Positions 45,026 through 54,708 are shown, counted from the stretch's first letter. The stretch is DNA of 54,919 nucleotides from Oscillospiraceae bacterium (GCA_009782435.1 WRJA01000004.1:1-54919), one strand, 5' to 3'. Numbers and translations: made by a program. The notes: generated by a model not told the origin, from the letters alone.

Positions 45026-45970
45026 ATGCTGAGGAAGATCCCGGTGATAACCGGACCGACAGCCGCGGGAAAAACCAAGCTCGGCGTTATGTTAGCGCTT
45101 GAACTCGGCGGAGAAATCGTTTCCGCCGACTCCATGCAGATATACAGGGGAATGGATACGGGAACGGCGAAACCTTCCGAAAAGGACATGATGGGTATAC
45201 CGCACCACATGATCAGCGTGGCCGATCCTGCGGAAAACTACTCCGTCGCCCGTTATGTAAAAGAGGCGACGCAAAAAACAGAGGATATACTCTCGCGGGG
45301 CAAGATTCCTTTTATCGTCGGCGGCAGCGGCCTTTACATCGATTCCCTGATAAACGGCCGGGAGTTCGCCGACGCTCCGAAAAACGACGCTCTGAGGCGC
45401 TCTCTGTCGGATATGTTTGACAGAGCCGGAGGAGAGGCCATGCTTAACAAGCTCCGCCTCGCTGACCCCGCCGCCGCCTCTAAGCTTTCAGCCGGCGACA
45501 AAAAACGTATTGTCCGGGCGCTGGAGGTATACGAGATCACCGGACGCACCATAACCGAGCATGATCTGGAATCCGCGTCACGACCGCCGCGTTTTGACGC
45601 CGTGAAGATAGCCGTGTCTTACGAGGACAGGAGAACTCTTTATTCGCGCATAGACGAACGAGTCGACGACATGGTCGCGAAAGGGCTTTTTGAGGAAGTG
45701 CAAAAGCTCTTACCGGTCATCTCCGGGCCGAATACGACAGCCGGGCAGGCAATAGGATACAAGGAAGCCGCATCGGCCCTTCGCGGAGAGATGACGCGGG
45801 CGGAAGCGACGGATCTGATTAAAAAAGAGAGCAGGCGCTATGCGAAGCGGCAGCTGACATGGCTGCGCCGGGACAAAAATATTTGTTGGATACTGCGCGG
45901 CAATGAACGCGACCTTGATTTTACCTTCCGGACTTCGCTTGGGATTTTGACAAATGGAACGAACGGATAA
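45026..45970 (+). CDS. miaA: tRNA dimethylallyltransferase MiaA
   Basis: 314 residues from the ATG at 45026, with GGCGGAGGG upstream; the open frame extends into mutL but those codons are not used. P-loop GPTAAGKTKLG, then DSMQIYRGMDTGTAKP and VGGSGLYIDSLI, all standard for the family. It transfers dimethylallyl to A37 of tRNAs reading UNN codons, the step before MiaB. The mutL-miaA order is widespread. Its 3' end overlaps the next gene by 17 bases. Confidence 0.96.
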   Translation: MLRKIPVITGPTAAGKTKLGVMLALELGGEIVSADSMQIYRGMDTGTAKPSEKDMMGIPHHMISVADPAENYSVARYVKEATQKTEDILSRGKIPFIVGGSGLYIDSLINGREFADAPKNDALRRSLSDMFDRAGGEAMLNKLRLADPAAASKLSAGDKKRIVRALEVYEITGRTITEHDLESASRPPRFDAVKIAVSYEDRRTLYSRIDERVDDMVAKGLFEEVQKLLPVISGPNTTAGQAIGYKEAASALRGEMTRAEATDLIKKESRRYAKRQLTWLRRDKNICWILRGNERDLDFTFRTSLGILTNGTNG

Positions 45971-47153
45971 AATAACAAAAATAACTATGTTCATTCTTTT
46001 TGCGGCAATGCTCGCGTATATAGGCGCGTCTTTGTTCCGGTCGATCACGGACAGCGTCCGCACGGCGCCCGCGATACTTATTACCGAGATCGACGGCGCT
46101 TTTGTCTCGGGCATTATCATCAGGGATGAATATGTGATAATCAGCAATGAGGAATATGTCAGCGTCTCGGCGGAGGACGGGAAAATGGTGGCCGCCGGAG
46201 CCCCTGTCGCCGTTTCTATGAGCAGCAGCGCGGCTTTTGAACGGGAAAACAGGATCCGAACCTTAGAGCTTGAGATCGAGCGGCTCAATATCCTGCTCTC
46301 GGGAATAACCACGCCGGAGGACTTGGCGGCGAGAGACGCAGCCGTGCGGGAAGCGGTCTTGGCCCTGTCGCGCTCGACCTCTGTTCGGGATATGGCTGAC
46401 ACGGACAGTATTTCTCTGAAGCTTTCGTCTTTATTGTTCGAATCATCCGCATCGAATGTCACGGAAGCCGACGTGGCGGCGCTCGAGCGTGAATTGACCG
46501 CGATAAGAAACAGTTCCGCCGGCAGGAGCGCAGTCATATCGGCTGAGAAAGCGGGCTTGTTCATGTCCGCGCTCGACGGTTACGAGCATTTGACTCCTGA
46601 ATTTCCGGACGATTTGAGCGTCTCCGGACTGAGAGCCGTGCAGCAGTCCCGTCAGGAACCCCCGGACGGCGCTGTCGGAAAGATAATTCATTCATTTACT
46701 TGGTATTTTGCCGCCGCAACAGATGAAGACCGGGCCGCGGCTCTTAAGGAAGGCGCGACCGTCACGCTTGATTTCGGCAGATACTACAATCTGCCCCTGA
46801 AAGTCCGGGTGGTAAAAGTGAGTCCGCCCGAAAACGGGGAATGCGTCGCGGTTTTTTCCGGCAGCGCAGCTTTAGCCGACACCGCCGCATTACGGGAGGT
46901 CACGGCCCGTATCATATTCAACGAATACACGGGGATCCGCGTTCCGATACAAGCCGTTCGCATGGATCAAAACGGACAGCCCTATGTTTATACTGTCACG
47001 GCTATGCAGGCCGAGCGAAAAAACATCGACATAATCCGGACTTACGACGATTATTGTATCGCGGCTCAAAGCACCGGGGCCGGGTCGTTGCGCGTCGGCA
47101 ATGAGATCATCATCAGCGCGAAGAATATCACCGAAGGGAAGTTGATAGGGTGA
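45954..47153 (+). CDS. HlyD-family membrane-fusion-like protein of the division cluster
   Basis: A 399-residue protein with one N-terminal membrane helix (~10-30). A barrel-sandwich half follows (ITEIDGAFVSGIIIRDEYV), then a coiled-coil section around residues 95-215, then the second half and a beta-barrel region ending in KNITEGKLIG. It resembles HlyD-type periplasmic adaptors. In Clostridia such genes sit next to yggS and sepF without an export ATPase, so a role in the division envelope rather than in efflux is plausible. Overlaps miaA by 17 bases and yggS by four. Confidence 0.75.
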   Translation: MERTDKITKITMFILFAAMLAYIGASLFRSITDSVRTAPAILITEIDGAFVSGIIIRDEYVIISNEEYVSVSAEDGKMVAAGAPVAVSMSSSAAFERENRIRTLELEIERLNILLSGITTPEDLAARDAAVREAVLALSRSTSVRDMADTDSISLKLSSLLFESSASNVTEADVAALERELTAIRNSSAGRSAVISAEKAGLFMSALDGYEHLTPEFPDDLSVSGLRAVQQSRQEPPDGAVGKIIHSFTWYFAAATDEDRAAALKEGATVTLDFGRYYNLPLKVRVVKVSPPENGECVAVFSGSAALADTAALREVTARIIFNEYTGIRVPIQAVRMDQNGQPYVYTVTAMQAERKNIDIIRTYDDYCIAAQSTGAGSLRVGNEIIISAKNITEGKLIG

Positions 47154-47851
47154 CGGCCGTATACTCGATAGCCGAAAACACAGCGGATGTGAAAGAGCGG
47201 ATAGCCCGCGCCGCCGAAAAAGCGGGCCGGTCGGCCGGTGAAATACTGCTGATAGCGGCAACCAAAACTCAACCGGCAAGCGCCGTAAAAGAGGCGATTT
47301 CCGCCGGAGCGGACGCTTCGGGAGAAAACCGCGCCGGGGAATTAGCGGAAAAAAAGACTTTGGGCGCGTATAACGGCGCTCCCGTGCATTTTATCGGGCA
47401 TCTGCAAAAAAACAAGGCAAAATCGGTCGTTTTTGAGGCGGACATGATACAATCCGTCGATTCCGTTGAGCTTTTGGAGCTTATTTCACGAATCGCCGAA
47501 GCCGGAGGAATACGGCGGGACATATTGCTCGAAGTCAATATCGCAAAAGAAACCGGAAAATTCGGCTTCGATCCGGCAGAGCTTCCGCGAGTCCTCGAAA
47601 CATGCGGCCGGTACTGCGGCGTCAAGATTAAGGGGCTTATGGCGATTCCGCCGATCGCCCTGCGGCCGGGAGATAACGAGCGATATTTCTCCGATATGCA
47701 AAAGCTTTATGTTGACAACGGAGCAAAAAAATACGATAATGTTCATATGGATTTTTTATCCATGGGTATGAGCGGAGATTTTGAAAGCGCCGTTTTGTTC
47801 GGATCAAATATGGTGAGAATAGGCTCCGCGATTTTCGGGCCGCGGCTGTAA
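47150..47851 (+). CDS. yggS: YggS/PROSC-family pyridoxal phosphate homeostasis protein
   Basis: A 233-residue PLP-binding TIM-barrel protein without enzymatic activity in known members. The PLP Lys is Lys39 in LLIAATKTQ. Other family signatures are HFIGHLQKNKAK, LEVNIAKETGKFG, GLMAIPPI and LSMGMSGDFE. It keeps free pyridoxal phosphate and amino acid pools balanced. It begins with GTG overlapping the previous stop and lies in the conserved order yggS-sepF-divIVA of Gram-positives. Confidence 0.95.
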   Translation: MTAVYSIAENTADVKERIARAAEKAGRSAGEILLIAATKTQPASAVKEAISAGADASGENRAGELAEKKTLGAYNGAPVHFIGHLQKNKAKSVVFEADMIQSVDSVELLELISRIAEAGGIRRDILLEVNIAKETGKFGFDPAELPRVLETCGRYCGVKIKGLMAIPPIALRPGDNERYFSDMQKLYVDNGAKKYDNVHMDFLSMGMSGDFESAVLFGSNMVRIGSAIFGPRL

Positions 47852-47916
47852 GTGTTGAGCTTCAAATTGATTTCGGTTGATACGGGCTCCCCGAAAAGAA
47901 AGGAACGTACCGGATT

Positions 47917-48441
47917 ATGGGATTATTTGACGATTTAAAGAGGCTCACGCGTCCCTTTGACGACGACGATGATTTCATTGAGGACGATGCGGTCTCTTCA
48001 AAAGCGTCAAACGCCGGCGCAGTCGGGCAGGCCGGGCAGATTTTTTCCGGGCGCCCTTTTCCGGCGGATTTCGCAACGGACTATGCTTCCGAATTCGAGG
48101 GGCGCGTTTCGGCTCCCCCGCCGGATACTCCGAAAGACAATAAAGTCGTTAACATCCACACGACCACACAGGTGCAGGTCGTGTTGGTCAAACCCGAGCG
48201 TTTTGAGACAGCGGCGGAAATTGCCGACCATCTGCGGGAAAAACGGACCGTAGTGATGAATTTGGAGCAGACCAACAAGGACGTCGCCAGAAGGCTCATA
48301 GATTTTCTCAGCGGCGTTGCTTATGCGCAGGACGGCAAGATCAAGAAAGTCGCCGTCAGCACCTATATGATAACACCGTACACCGTGAATATCGTCGGCG
48401 ATCTGCTGGACGAACTTGAAAGCAGCGGTCTTCGGTTCTGA
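47917..48441 (+). CDS. sepF: Cell division protein SepF
   Basis: 174 residues. An N-terminal amphipathic stretch (MGLFDDLKRLTRPF) for membrane contact and an acidic, disordered linker (~18-75) lead to the SepF fold: VQVVLVKPERFETAAEIADHL, VVMNLEQTNKDVARRLIDFLSG and YMITPYTVNI. It polymerises into arcs and ties FtsZ to the membrane. AAAGGAA is about 14 bases before the ATG. It sits between yggS and the DivIVA-like gene as in Bacillus and Streptococcus. Confidence 0.95.
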   Translation: MGLFDDLKRLTRPFDDDDDFIEDDAVSSKASNAGAVGQAGQIFSGRPFPADFATDYASEFEGRVSAPPPDTPKDNKVVNIHTTTQVQVVLVKPERFETAAEIADHLREKRTVVMNLEQTNKDVARRLIDFLSGVAYAQDGKIKKVAVSTYMITPYTVNIVGDLLDELESSGLRF

Positions 48442-48516
48442 CGCCGGGCGGAAAACGCCGCCCGGAGGAAATATTTTATTTTCCGCATCATTATGACGGA
48501 AGGGTGAAGTGGGATT

Positions 48517-49275
48517 ATGACGCCTCAGGATATTAGAGACAAACGCTTGGAAAAAGCGGTGTTCGGCGGTTATGACTGCCCCACGACGGACAATTTCTTA
48601 GACTTTGTAGCGTCGGAGCTGGCGGCGGCTTTAAAAGAAAACTCCATTTTAAGAAGCAAAATGAAAATACTGGTGGAGAAGATCGAAGAATATCGCGCTA
48701 CTGAGGACGCCATGAAACTCGCGCTGCTCTCCGCACAGAAACTCGGAGCGCAAATTCAAAATGAGGCCAAGGAATCCGGCGACAGGATATTGGCGGAAGC
48801 AAGGGAAAAAGCCAAAGCCGTCACAGAGGAACTTCGCCGGAACATGAGAGACGAGGAATTCAGGTTAGCTGAGGCAAGGAATTCTTCGGCGCGTTTCATC
48901 GAAAGCATGCGTGTTATATGCACAAAGCAGCTTGATTTTTTGGAAGCGCTGGGTGAGACTGATATCGCGAACACCGGCCCGCTCGCGAGAACGGACGCGG
49001 ACCCCGAATCCGACCCCGACCGGCTCCGGTCGGTTTTCGGACAAGATGAGAACAGAGATGACGCCGCTGACGCTTCGGAGCTTTCGGCAGAATATGCCGC
49101 TGACGATGAAGACCCGCTGATCGAGTTCAGCTCGGTCGCGGCCGGCGCTCCCGATGATGAAAACCCCACCAAGTTCTACAGCTTTAATCTCGAGCCTGAA
49201 AAAGCGTCGGCTTCCGCGCGCACTCAATTCAGTTTTGAGACCCTTACTTTCGACGAGCTTGAAGAATCGGTGTAG
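48517..49275 (+). CDS. DivIVA-domain protein
   Basis: 252 residues. The DivIVA N-terminal domain is DIRDKRLEKAVFGGYDCPTTDNFLDFVASEL, shown here by the segments KAVFGGYDCP and NFLDFV. A coiled coil spans about residues 38-145. The C-terminal ~105 residues are acidic and probably disordered. Such proteins recognise curved membrane at poles and septa and recruit division or cell-wall factors. It directly follows sepF by 75 bases, with GGAAGGG before the ATG. Which recruitment role it has cannot be told. Confidence 0.9.
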   Translation: MTPQDIRDKRLEKAVFGGYDCPTTDNFLDFVASELAAALKENSILRSKMKILVEKIEEYRATEDAMKLALLSAQKLGAQIQNEAKESGDRILAEAREKAKAVTEELRRNMRDEEFRLAEARNSSARFIESMRVICTKQLDFLEALGETDIANTGPLARTDADPESDPDRLRSVFGQDENRDDAADASELSAEYAADDEDPLIEFSSVAAGAPDDENPTKFYSFNLEPEKASASARTQFSFETLTFDELEESV

Positions 49276-49357
49276 TCGCCGGACAATCCCGGATGACCTG
49301 TATCATATTATTCCGGACAGACCGGGACAGGGCTGAGGGGACCGGACTTTGATCATG

Positions 49358-49385
49358 ATTGCAGGGCGAAGCTTCGCCCTGCAAT
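49358..49385. repeat. 28-bp perfect palindrome upstream of ileS
   Basis: Arms ATTGCAGGGCGAAG and CTTCGCCCTGCAAT join with no loop. No T run follows, so a classical terminator is doubtful, although RNA from this site would fold into a strong hairpin. A TATAAT (49390-49395) begins five bases later, but without a -35 at proper distance. Confidence 0.7.
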
Positions 49386-49483
49386 TCGGTATAATAACCT
49401 GTTGTGCAGCCGGTCTTTGTCATATCGCTCACCGCATGCGCAAAAACCACGAAAATGCTTATTTAAGACGGGAGCTTCACAAA

Positions 49484-52297
49484 ATGTCTTTGGACTATAA
49501 CAAAACGCTGAATTTGCCTCAGACCGAATTCCCGATGCGCGCCTCTCTTCCGAAACGAGAGCCTGATATGCTGAAGCGCGTGTACGATATCGATCTGTAT
49601 CACAAGATTCTCGCGAAAAACGAGGGGAAGCCTCTTTTTGTGCTGCACGACGGGCCGCCTTTTTCCAACGGGCATATACATATGGGCACCGCGCTGAACA
49701 AATGTGTAAAAGACTTTATCGTCAGATACAAGAGCATGTCGGGATACTCTGCGCCTTATATGCCGGGCTGGGATAACCACGGCATGCCGATAGAAAGCGC
49801 CATTATCAAACAAAACAAGCTTGACCGCAAAAAAATGTCCGTTCCCGAATTCCGCGACGCCTGCAAGGAATTTGCCGAAAACTTCATAAACATCCAAAGA
49901 GAACAGTTCAAGCGTTTGGGCGTTCTGGGGGAGTGGGACAGGCCGTATCTGACCATGAACCCCGGGTTTGAGGCCGAAGAAGTTCGGATATTCGGTAAAA
50001 TGTATGAAAAAGGCTATATCTACAAGGGCAAAAAACCCGTGTATTGGTGCTGTACGGATGAGACCGCGCTTGCAGAGGCGGAGATCGAATACTCAGACGA
50101 CGCGTGCAAGTCGCTGTATGTCAAATTTGCCCTTTCGGACCCTGAAGGAAAACTTGCGAAATACACGGACGCTTCAAAGACTTTTTTTGTGATATGGACG
50201 ACGACTCCGTGGACGCTTCCCGGAAATCTCGCCGTATGTCTGAACGCCGATCTTGACTATGTCCTTGCCAAAGCCCCGAACAAAGAAACCTACATACTGG
50301 CAAAGGATCTGGCGCAATCCGCATTTAACGCCGCGTCGATCACAGATTATGAGATTTCGGCGACGCTCAAGGGCTCCGAATTTGAGATGCTCCGCGCGAA
50401 ACACCCGCTTTATGACAGAGAGAGCGTGATACTGTGCGGGGAGCATGTCACGGCGGCGGCAGGTACCGGCTGCGTCCATACCGCGCCCGGGCACGGCATG
50501 GAAGACTATGAGATATGCCGGCGCTACGACGCCTCCGGAAAAACAAATATAGGCATAATCACGCCTTTGGATGACCGCGGCATTATGACACGTGACGCCG
50601 GCCCCTATGAGGGCATGTTTTACAAAAAGGCCGACGCCGCGATTTCGGAGGACTTGGAAGCCCGCGGCGCTTTGTTTGCCGCGCAGTTCGTTACGCACCA
50701 GTATCCGCACTGCTGGCGCTGCAAACAGCCCGTGGTCTACAGGGCAACGGACCAATGGTTCTGCTCGATCGACGCTCTGAAAGAAAGCGCGATCTCCGCC
50801 TGTGAAAGCGTACAATGGATTCCCGATTGGGGACGCGAGCGTATGATCGCGATGATTCGCGAAAGGTCGGATTGGTGCATTTCCCGGCAGCGCTGCTGGG
50901 GTCTTCCCATACCGATTTTTTCCTGTTTGAACTGCGGCGTATCCGTATGCACCGCCGAAACCGCTGAAGCTGTCGCGAATAAATTTGAAACTCACGGATC
51001 AAACTGCTGGTTTGATACCGACGCCGGCGATATCCTCCCCGAAGGTTTTCGCTGTCCCGAATGCGGCGGCGACAGATTTGAAAAGGAAAACGACACCTTG
51101 GACTGCTGGTTTGATTCCGGTTCTTCCCACAAAGCGTCGGGACTGCCGGACATGGAACTGCGCTCGCAAAGCATGTATTTGGAGGGCGCCGATCAATTCC
51201 GCGGGTGGTTTCAGTCCGGGCTTTTGACTGCCGTGGCGACGACCGGGAGGGCGCCCTACGACGTTGTCCTGACGCACGGGTGGACTGTGGACGGCGACGG
51301 TAAGGCCATGCATAAGTCCTTGGGCAACGGCGTGTATCCCGAAGACGTGATACCGATATACGGCGCCGATCTGCTGCGGTTGTGGGCGGCGAGTTCAGAC
51401 TACCGCAATGACGTACGCTGTTCGGATAAAATATTTAAGCAGCTGTCGGATATTTATTTGAAGATCAGGAACACGTCGAGATATATACTCGGCAACCTGT
51501 ACGACTTCGATCCCGGTTCCCCGGTCGCGGTCGAGGACATGACTCCTTTGGACAAGTGGGCGGTTTCCGGACTCAACAAACTGATAAAGCGCTGTACAGA
51601 GGCTTATGAGGCATATGAGTTTCACGCCGTCATGTATGCGATTCACCGTTTCTGTGTTGTCGACATGTCTAATTTTTATCTCGATGTTCTCAAAGACAGG
51701 CTGTACTGCGAGAGCGCAGCGGGATATAAAAGGCGAAGCGCCCAAAGCGCGATTTATACCGTATTGGATTCGATAACGCGACTGACCGCGCCCGTTTTGG
51801 CTTTCACCGCCGACGAAATATGGCAGGCGATGCCTCACCGAAAAGAAGCAAACGCCGAGCATGTCATGCTCAACGATATGCCCGAAATCGTTCACTGTGC
51901 GGGGGGCTTTTTCCCGAATGACGAAAAAAGCCTGAATAACGGCATTTTGCTTCGGGACGATGTGAACAAAGCCTTGGAGATCGCAAGAAACGAAAAGAGT
52001 ATAGGCAAACCTTTAGACGCGAAAGTGACGCTGTATTTTTCAAAAGAAGCCGCCGAGGATTTCGGTAATATAAACGCCGAAGAACTCAATATGCTGTTTA
52101 TCACATCCGAAACGATTTGTTTGCATTCGGAAGGCGAAGGGCATGAATCGGAAGCTTTTCCGGGAGTAAAAATATCCGTTTCTCCGGCTGAGGCGCCGAA
52201 GTGCGCGCGCTGCTGGACGCACAGCAAAACCGTGGGCGACAGTTCTTCGCATCCGGAACTGTGCGCGAGATGCGCGGTCGTTGTCGGCGAGGGTTGA
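49484..52297 (+). CDS. ileS: Isoleucyl-tRNA synthetase (zinc type)
   Basis: 937 residues from the ATG at 49484 (GGGAG upstream); the open frame continues to 49349 through the promoter-like palindrome and is not used. Class I signatures: HMGT in GPPFSNGHIHMGTALNK for HIGH, and KAMHKSLGN for KMSKS. The CP1 editing domain has WTTTPWTLPGNLAV. A C-terminal zinc knuckle, CARCW and CARCA, marks the bacterial type. There is an additional CxxC pair in the middle (CLNCG, CPECGGD). It charges tRNA-Ile in the cytoplasm. No T-box leader was found in the 207-base gap upstream. Confidence 0.97.
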   Translation: MSLDYNKTLNLPQTEFPMRASLPKREPDMLKRVYDIDLYHKILAKNEGKPLFVLHDGPPFSNGHIHMGTALNKCVKDFIVRYKSMSGYSAPYMPGWDNHGMPIESAIIKQNKLDRKKMSVPEFRDACKEFAENFINIQREQFKRLGVLGEWDRPYLTMNPGFEAEEVRIFGKMYEKGYIYKGKKPVYWCCTDETALAEAEIEYSDDACKSLYVKFALSDPEGKLAKYTDASKTFFVIWTTTPWTLPGNLAVCLNADLDYVLAKAPNKETYILAKDLAQSAFNAASITDYEISATLKGSEFEMLRAKHPLYDRESVILCGEHVTAAAGTGCVHTAPGHGMEDYEICRRYDASGKTNIGIITPLDDRGIMTRDAGPYEGMFYKKADAAISEDLEARGALFAAQFVTHQYPHCWRCKQPVVYRATDQWFCSIDALKESAISACESVQWIPDWGRERMIAMIRERSDWCISRQRCWGLPIPIFSCLNCGVSVCTAETAEAVANKFETHGSNCWFDTDAGDILPEGFRCPECGGDRFEKENDTLDCWFDSGSSHKASGLPDMELRSQSMYLEGADQFRGWFQSGLLTAVATTGRAPYDVVLTHGWTVDGDGKAMHKSLGNGVYPEDVIPIYGADLLRLWAASSDYRNDVRCSDKIFKQLSDIYLKIRNTSRYILGNLYDFDPGSPVAVEDMTPLDKWAVSGLNKLIKRCTEAYEAYEFHAVMYAIHRFCVVDMSNFYLDVLKDRLYCESAAGYKRRSAQSAIYTVLDSITRLTAPVLAFTADEIWQAMPHRKEANAEHVMLNDMPEIVHCAGGFFPNDEKSLNNGILLRDDVNKALEIARNEKSIGKPLDAKVTLYFSKEAAEDFGNINAEELNMLFITSETICLHSEGEGHESEAFPGVKISVSPAEAPKCARCWTHSKTVGDSSSHPELCARCAVVVGEG

Positions 52298-52332
52298 GGA
52301 TTCATTAATTAGGGTAACGGGAGGAATGACCC

Positions 52333-53103
52333 ATGCTTTACGCGATCGTTGCGGTCATAATACTCATTTGCGATCAGGCGCTGAAATACTGGGTGACAAG
52401 AAATATTTTGCTTGATACGGGCCTGATCGACTTTATTCCCGGTTTCATCTCCCTGACAAGAAGCCACAACTACGGCGCGGCTTTCAGCATCCTCCAGAAC
52501 GCCCGCGTACTTTTTATTGTTTTGGCCGTTGTTTTCATAATCATAGCGATAAGCCTTTTGTTTTTGAACGCGATCCGCAGCGGAATCGGGCGGTGGGCAC
52601 TCGTTGCGGTGCTTGCCGGGGCGATAGGCAACGGCATTGACCGGGTCATACAGGGATATGTCGTCGATATGCTGCGGTTTGAGTTTATTAACTTCCCCAT
52701 ATTCAATATCGCCGATATTTTTATTACCTGCGGCGGCATTACGTTTTGTTTTTACGTTATTTTCAACAGAGACCCGTGGACGACGGGACCGGAGCCCGTT
52801 GACGCCAAAAAATTCTCAGCGCGCCGCTCGAAGATAAAAAAAAGTGACGTTTCCGTTCCGGATTCGGATAACGCGGCCCCCGGGAAAATTGTCGATCCCG
52901 AAAATCCCTTTGCGGAATGGCAGGCGCCGGGGAGTACCGGCGCCGAAGCCGGAAAACCGCAGCAGGCTCCCGCGCCCGCCGCCGAGCCCGTTCGGAATAC
53001 TCAAAACGCCTTGCCGGACAGAACTCTCGAATTCGACGATGAGGTCACCGAAAACTATTCCGTTGAGGACATTTTGGCGGAATTCCGGGATAAAGACGTG
53101 TAG
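52333..53103 (+). CDS. lspA: Lipoprotein signal peptidase with C-terminal extension
   Basis: 256 residues. The first ~155 are the usual LspA with four membrane helices, the N-terminal DQALKYWV, NYGAAFSIL, GNGIDRV, and the two catalytic Asp in GYVVDMLRF and FNIADIFI. It cleaves the signal peptide of lipid-modified prolipoproteins such as the two binding proteins in this window. About 100 further residues form a hydrophilic, Pro/Ala-rich cytoplasmic tail ending in an acidic segment (VEDILAEFRDKDV); standard LspA ends near residue 165. GGGAGG precedes the ATG. Confidence 0.94.
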   Translation: MLYAIVAVIILICDQALKYWVTRNILLDTGLIDFIPGFISLTRSHNYGAAFSILQNARVLFIVLAVVFIIIAISLLFLNAIRSGIGRWALVAVLAGAIGNGIDRVIQGYVVDMLRFEFINFPIFNIADIFITCGGITFCFYVIFNRDPWTTGPEPVDAKKFSARRSKIKKSDVSVPDSDNAAPGKIVDPENPFAEWQAPGSTGAEAGKPQQAPAPAAEPVRNTQNALPDRTLEFDDEVTENYSVEDILAEFRDKDV

Positions 53104-54026
53104 TGGAACATATAACAGTGATCGCCGATGAGGAAGAAGAGCGCGCCGATCTTCTTTTGGCGCGGAAGCTGAGCGGCTTTTCGCGCAGCGCTTGTATACG
53201 TTTTTTTGAGACCGGATCTGTTGAGGCGGCCGGCAAAAGCATAAAGAAAAACTACAGGGTGACGGTAGGGGAGAGCCTTATTGTCGCCCTGCCCGATTTA
53301 TCGGAGCCCGAAACAAAGGCGCAGGAGATAGACATCGACGTCGTATATGAAGACTCCGACGTTATCGTAGTCAATAAGCAAAGGGGCATGGTCGTTCATC
53401 CCGCGCCGGGACACCCGGACGGGACTTTGGTAAACGCCCTGATGGCGCGCTGCGGCGATGACCTGTCCGGCATAGGCGGACAAAAGAGGCCCGGGATAGT
53501 TCACCGCATAGACAAAGACACTTCCGGGCTGATAATCGCGGCAAAAAACGACTTTACGCATCTGTCGCTGGCCGCCCAACTGGCCGATCGAAGTCTCTCC
53601 CGCATATACGAGGCGATAGTGACGGGCCGCGTTAAAAACGACAAGGGCACGACAGACGCTCCCGTCGGAAGAAACCCGAGCGACCGCAAACGCATGGCAG
53701 TGACGGACAAGAATTCACGAAGCGCCGTTACTCACTACGAGGTCATAACCCGGTATGCCGGATTTACGCACATCAGATGCGTACTGGAAACAGGGCGCAC
53801 GCATCAGATACGCGTTCATATGGCCCACATCGGACACCCTGTCTTGGGAGACACGCTTTACGGCGGGAAAAACGTCGATAAAAAAGGGCTTGAAGGACAG
53901 TGCCTCCATGCCCGCGCTTTGAAATTTTATCATCCCCGAAAAAAGGAAAACATGGAGTTTATGACCATGCTTCCGGATTATTTTCAAGAGGCGCTGGAAA
54001 AGCTCGGACCCGAAGAACATATTTAA
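53103..54026 (+). CDS. rluD: RluD-type 23S rRNA pseudouridine synthase
   Basis: 307 residues. An N-terminal S4 RNA-binding domain (~12-75) is followed by the RluA-family catalytic domain with VVHPAPGHPDGTLVNAL, the catalytic Asp in HRIDKDTSGLI and the C-terminal RTHQIRVHMAHIGHPVLGD. It isomerises specific uridines in rRNA. The GTG start shares its first base with the lspA stop, so translation is coupled; lspA-rluD is a conserved pair. Which uridines are modified cannot be stated from this sequence alone. Confidence 0.94.
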   Translation: MEHITVIADEEEERADLLLARKLSGFSRSACIRFFETGSVEAAGKSIKKNYRVTVGESLIVALPDLSEPETKAQEIDIDVVYEDSDVIVVNKQRGMVVHPAPGHPDGTLVNALMARCGDDLSGIGGQKRPGIVHRIDKDTSGLIIAAKNDFTHLSLAAQLADRSLSRIYEAIVTGRVKNDKGTTDAPVGRNPSDRKRMAVTDKNSRSAVTHYEVITRYAGFTHIRCVLETGRTHQIRVHMAHIGHPVLGDTLYGGKNVDKKGLEGQCLHARALKFYHPRKKENMEFMTMLPDYFQEALEKLGPEEHI

Positions 54027-54107
54027 CTGCAACAATAGGGTGAGTGCAGCGCTTTATTATTATATTTTGTGCTTTATATGATCGCGGCAGCTGTGTTTTC
54101 CGCAAAT

Positions 54108-54653
54108 CTACTCCGGGGCCGAGGTTTCTCTTTCATCCTCCGGCCGGTTGGGCAAAATGATATTGATAAGAAAAGCGGCGGCAACCCCGATAATGATGTC
54201 TATCACCCTCTGCAAGGCGTACAGCCAGGGATAAGCGGTCCCGAGCCTGAACACCGCTATGCTCAGGAACACGATGCAGGCGAGAGCGGACGCCGAGGAC
54301 TTTTTGATGATCAGCGTCGTGAGTATCACCGGGATCAGAAACAGCGAGCAAACAAGATAATAAAGCGGCATGAAGCGCTCCAAGCCGATCAACAGCTCCA
54401 AATATAAGAGAGCCACGCCGAAAACACCGCCGATCACCGTGCCGATCACTTGATTGAACGCCGCTTCCAACGTTTCGCCTGTTGTGTTCTGCATACAGAT
54501 AACAGCCGCTATCATCGAAAAATACACAGGCTGGTCGTGCAACTCTCCGGCCAAAGCGCATAAAAAAACCGCTGTGACTGTTTTGATGATACGAAAACCA
54601 ACATGCGGCCGGTTGCGTTTGTACCGGTCAAACAGTTTTGTTATTAAATCCAC
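54108..54653 (-). CDS. Aromatic acid exporter family membrane protein (ArAE/FUSC-like)
   Basis: 181 residues from the GTG at 54653, preceded by GGGGGTGGG; a TTG at 54680 is an alternative nine codons upstream. Four to five membrane helices are predicted in the N-terminal ArAE module: RIIKTVTAVFLCALAG, AVICMQNTTGETLEAAFNQVIGT split around the conserved Asn/Thr segment, and a closing IDIIIGVAAAFLINIIL. The cytoplasmic C-terminal half of full ArAE proteins is missing, as in many short Firmicute versions. It is convergent with rluD and lies downstream of the 5S rRNA gene, separated by a terminator. Confidence 0.78.
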   Translation of the reverse strand: MDLITKLFDRYKRNRPHVGFRIIKTVTAVFLCALAGELHDQPVYFSMIAAVICMQNTTGETLEAAFNQVIGTVIGGVFGVALLYLELLIGLERFMPLYYLVCSLFLIPVILTTLIIKKSSASALACIVFLSIAVFRLGTAYPWLYALQRVIDIIIGVAAAFLINIILPNRPEDERETSAPE

Positions 54654-54708
54654 GGTTCCCACCCCCGTTTTGCTCTGCAATAATATACGCGGAATGTATC
54701 ATATTTAA

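Noticed and set aside
49276-49483. T-box riboswitch before ileS
   Set aside because: The conserved T-box sequence and specifier-loop layout were not found; the only strong structure is the palindrome.
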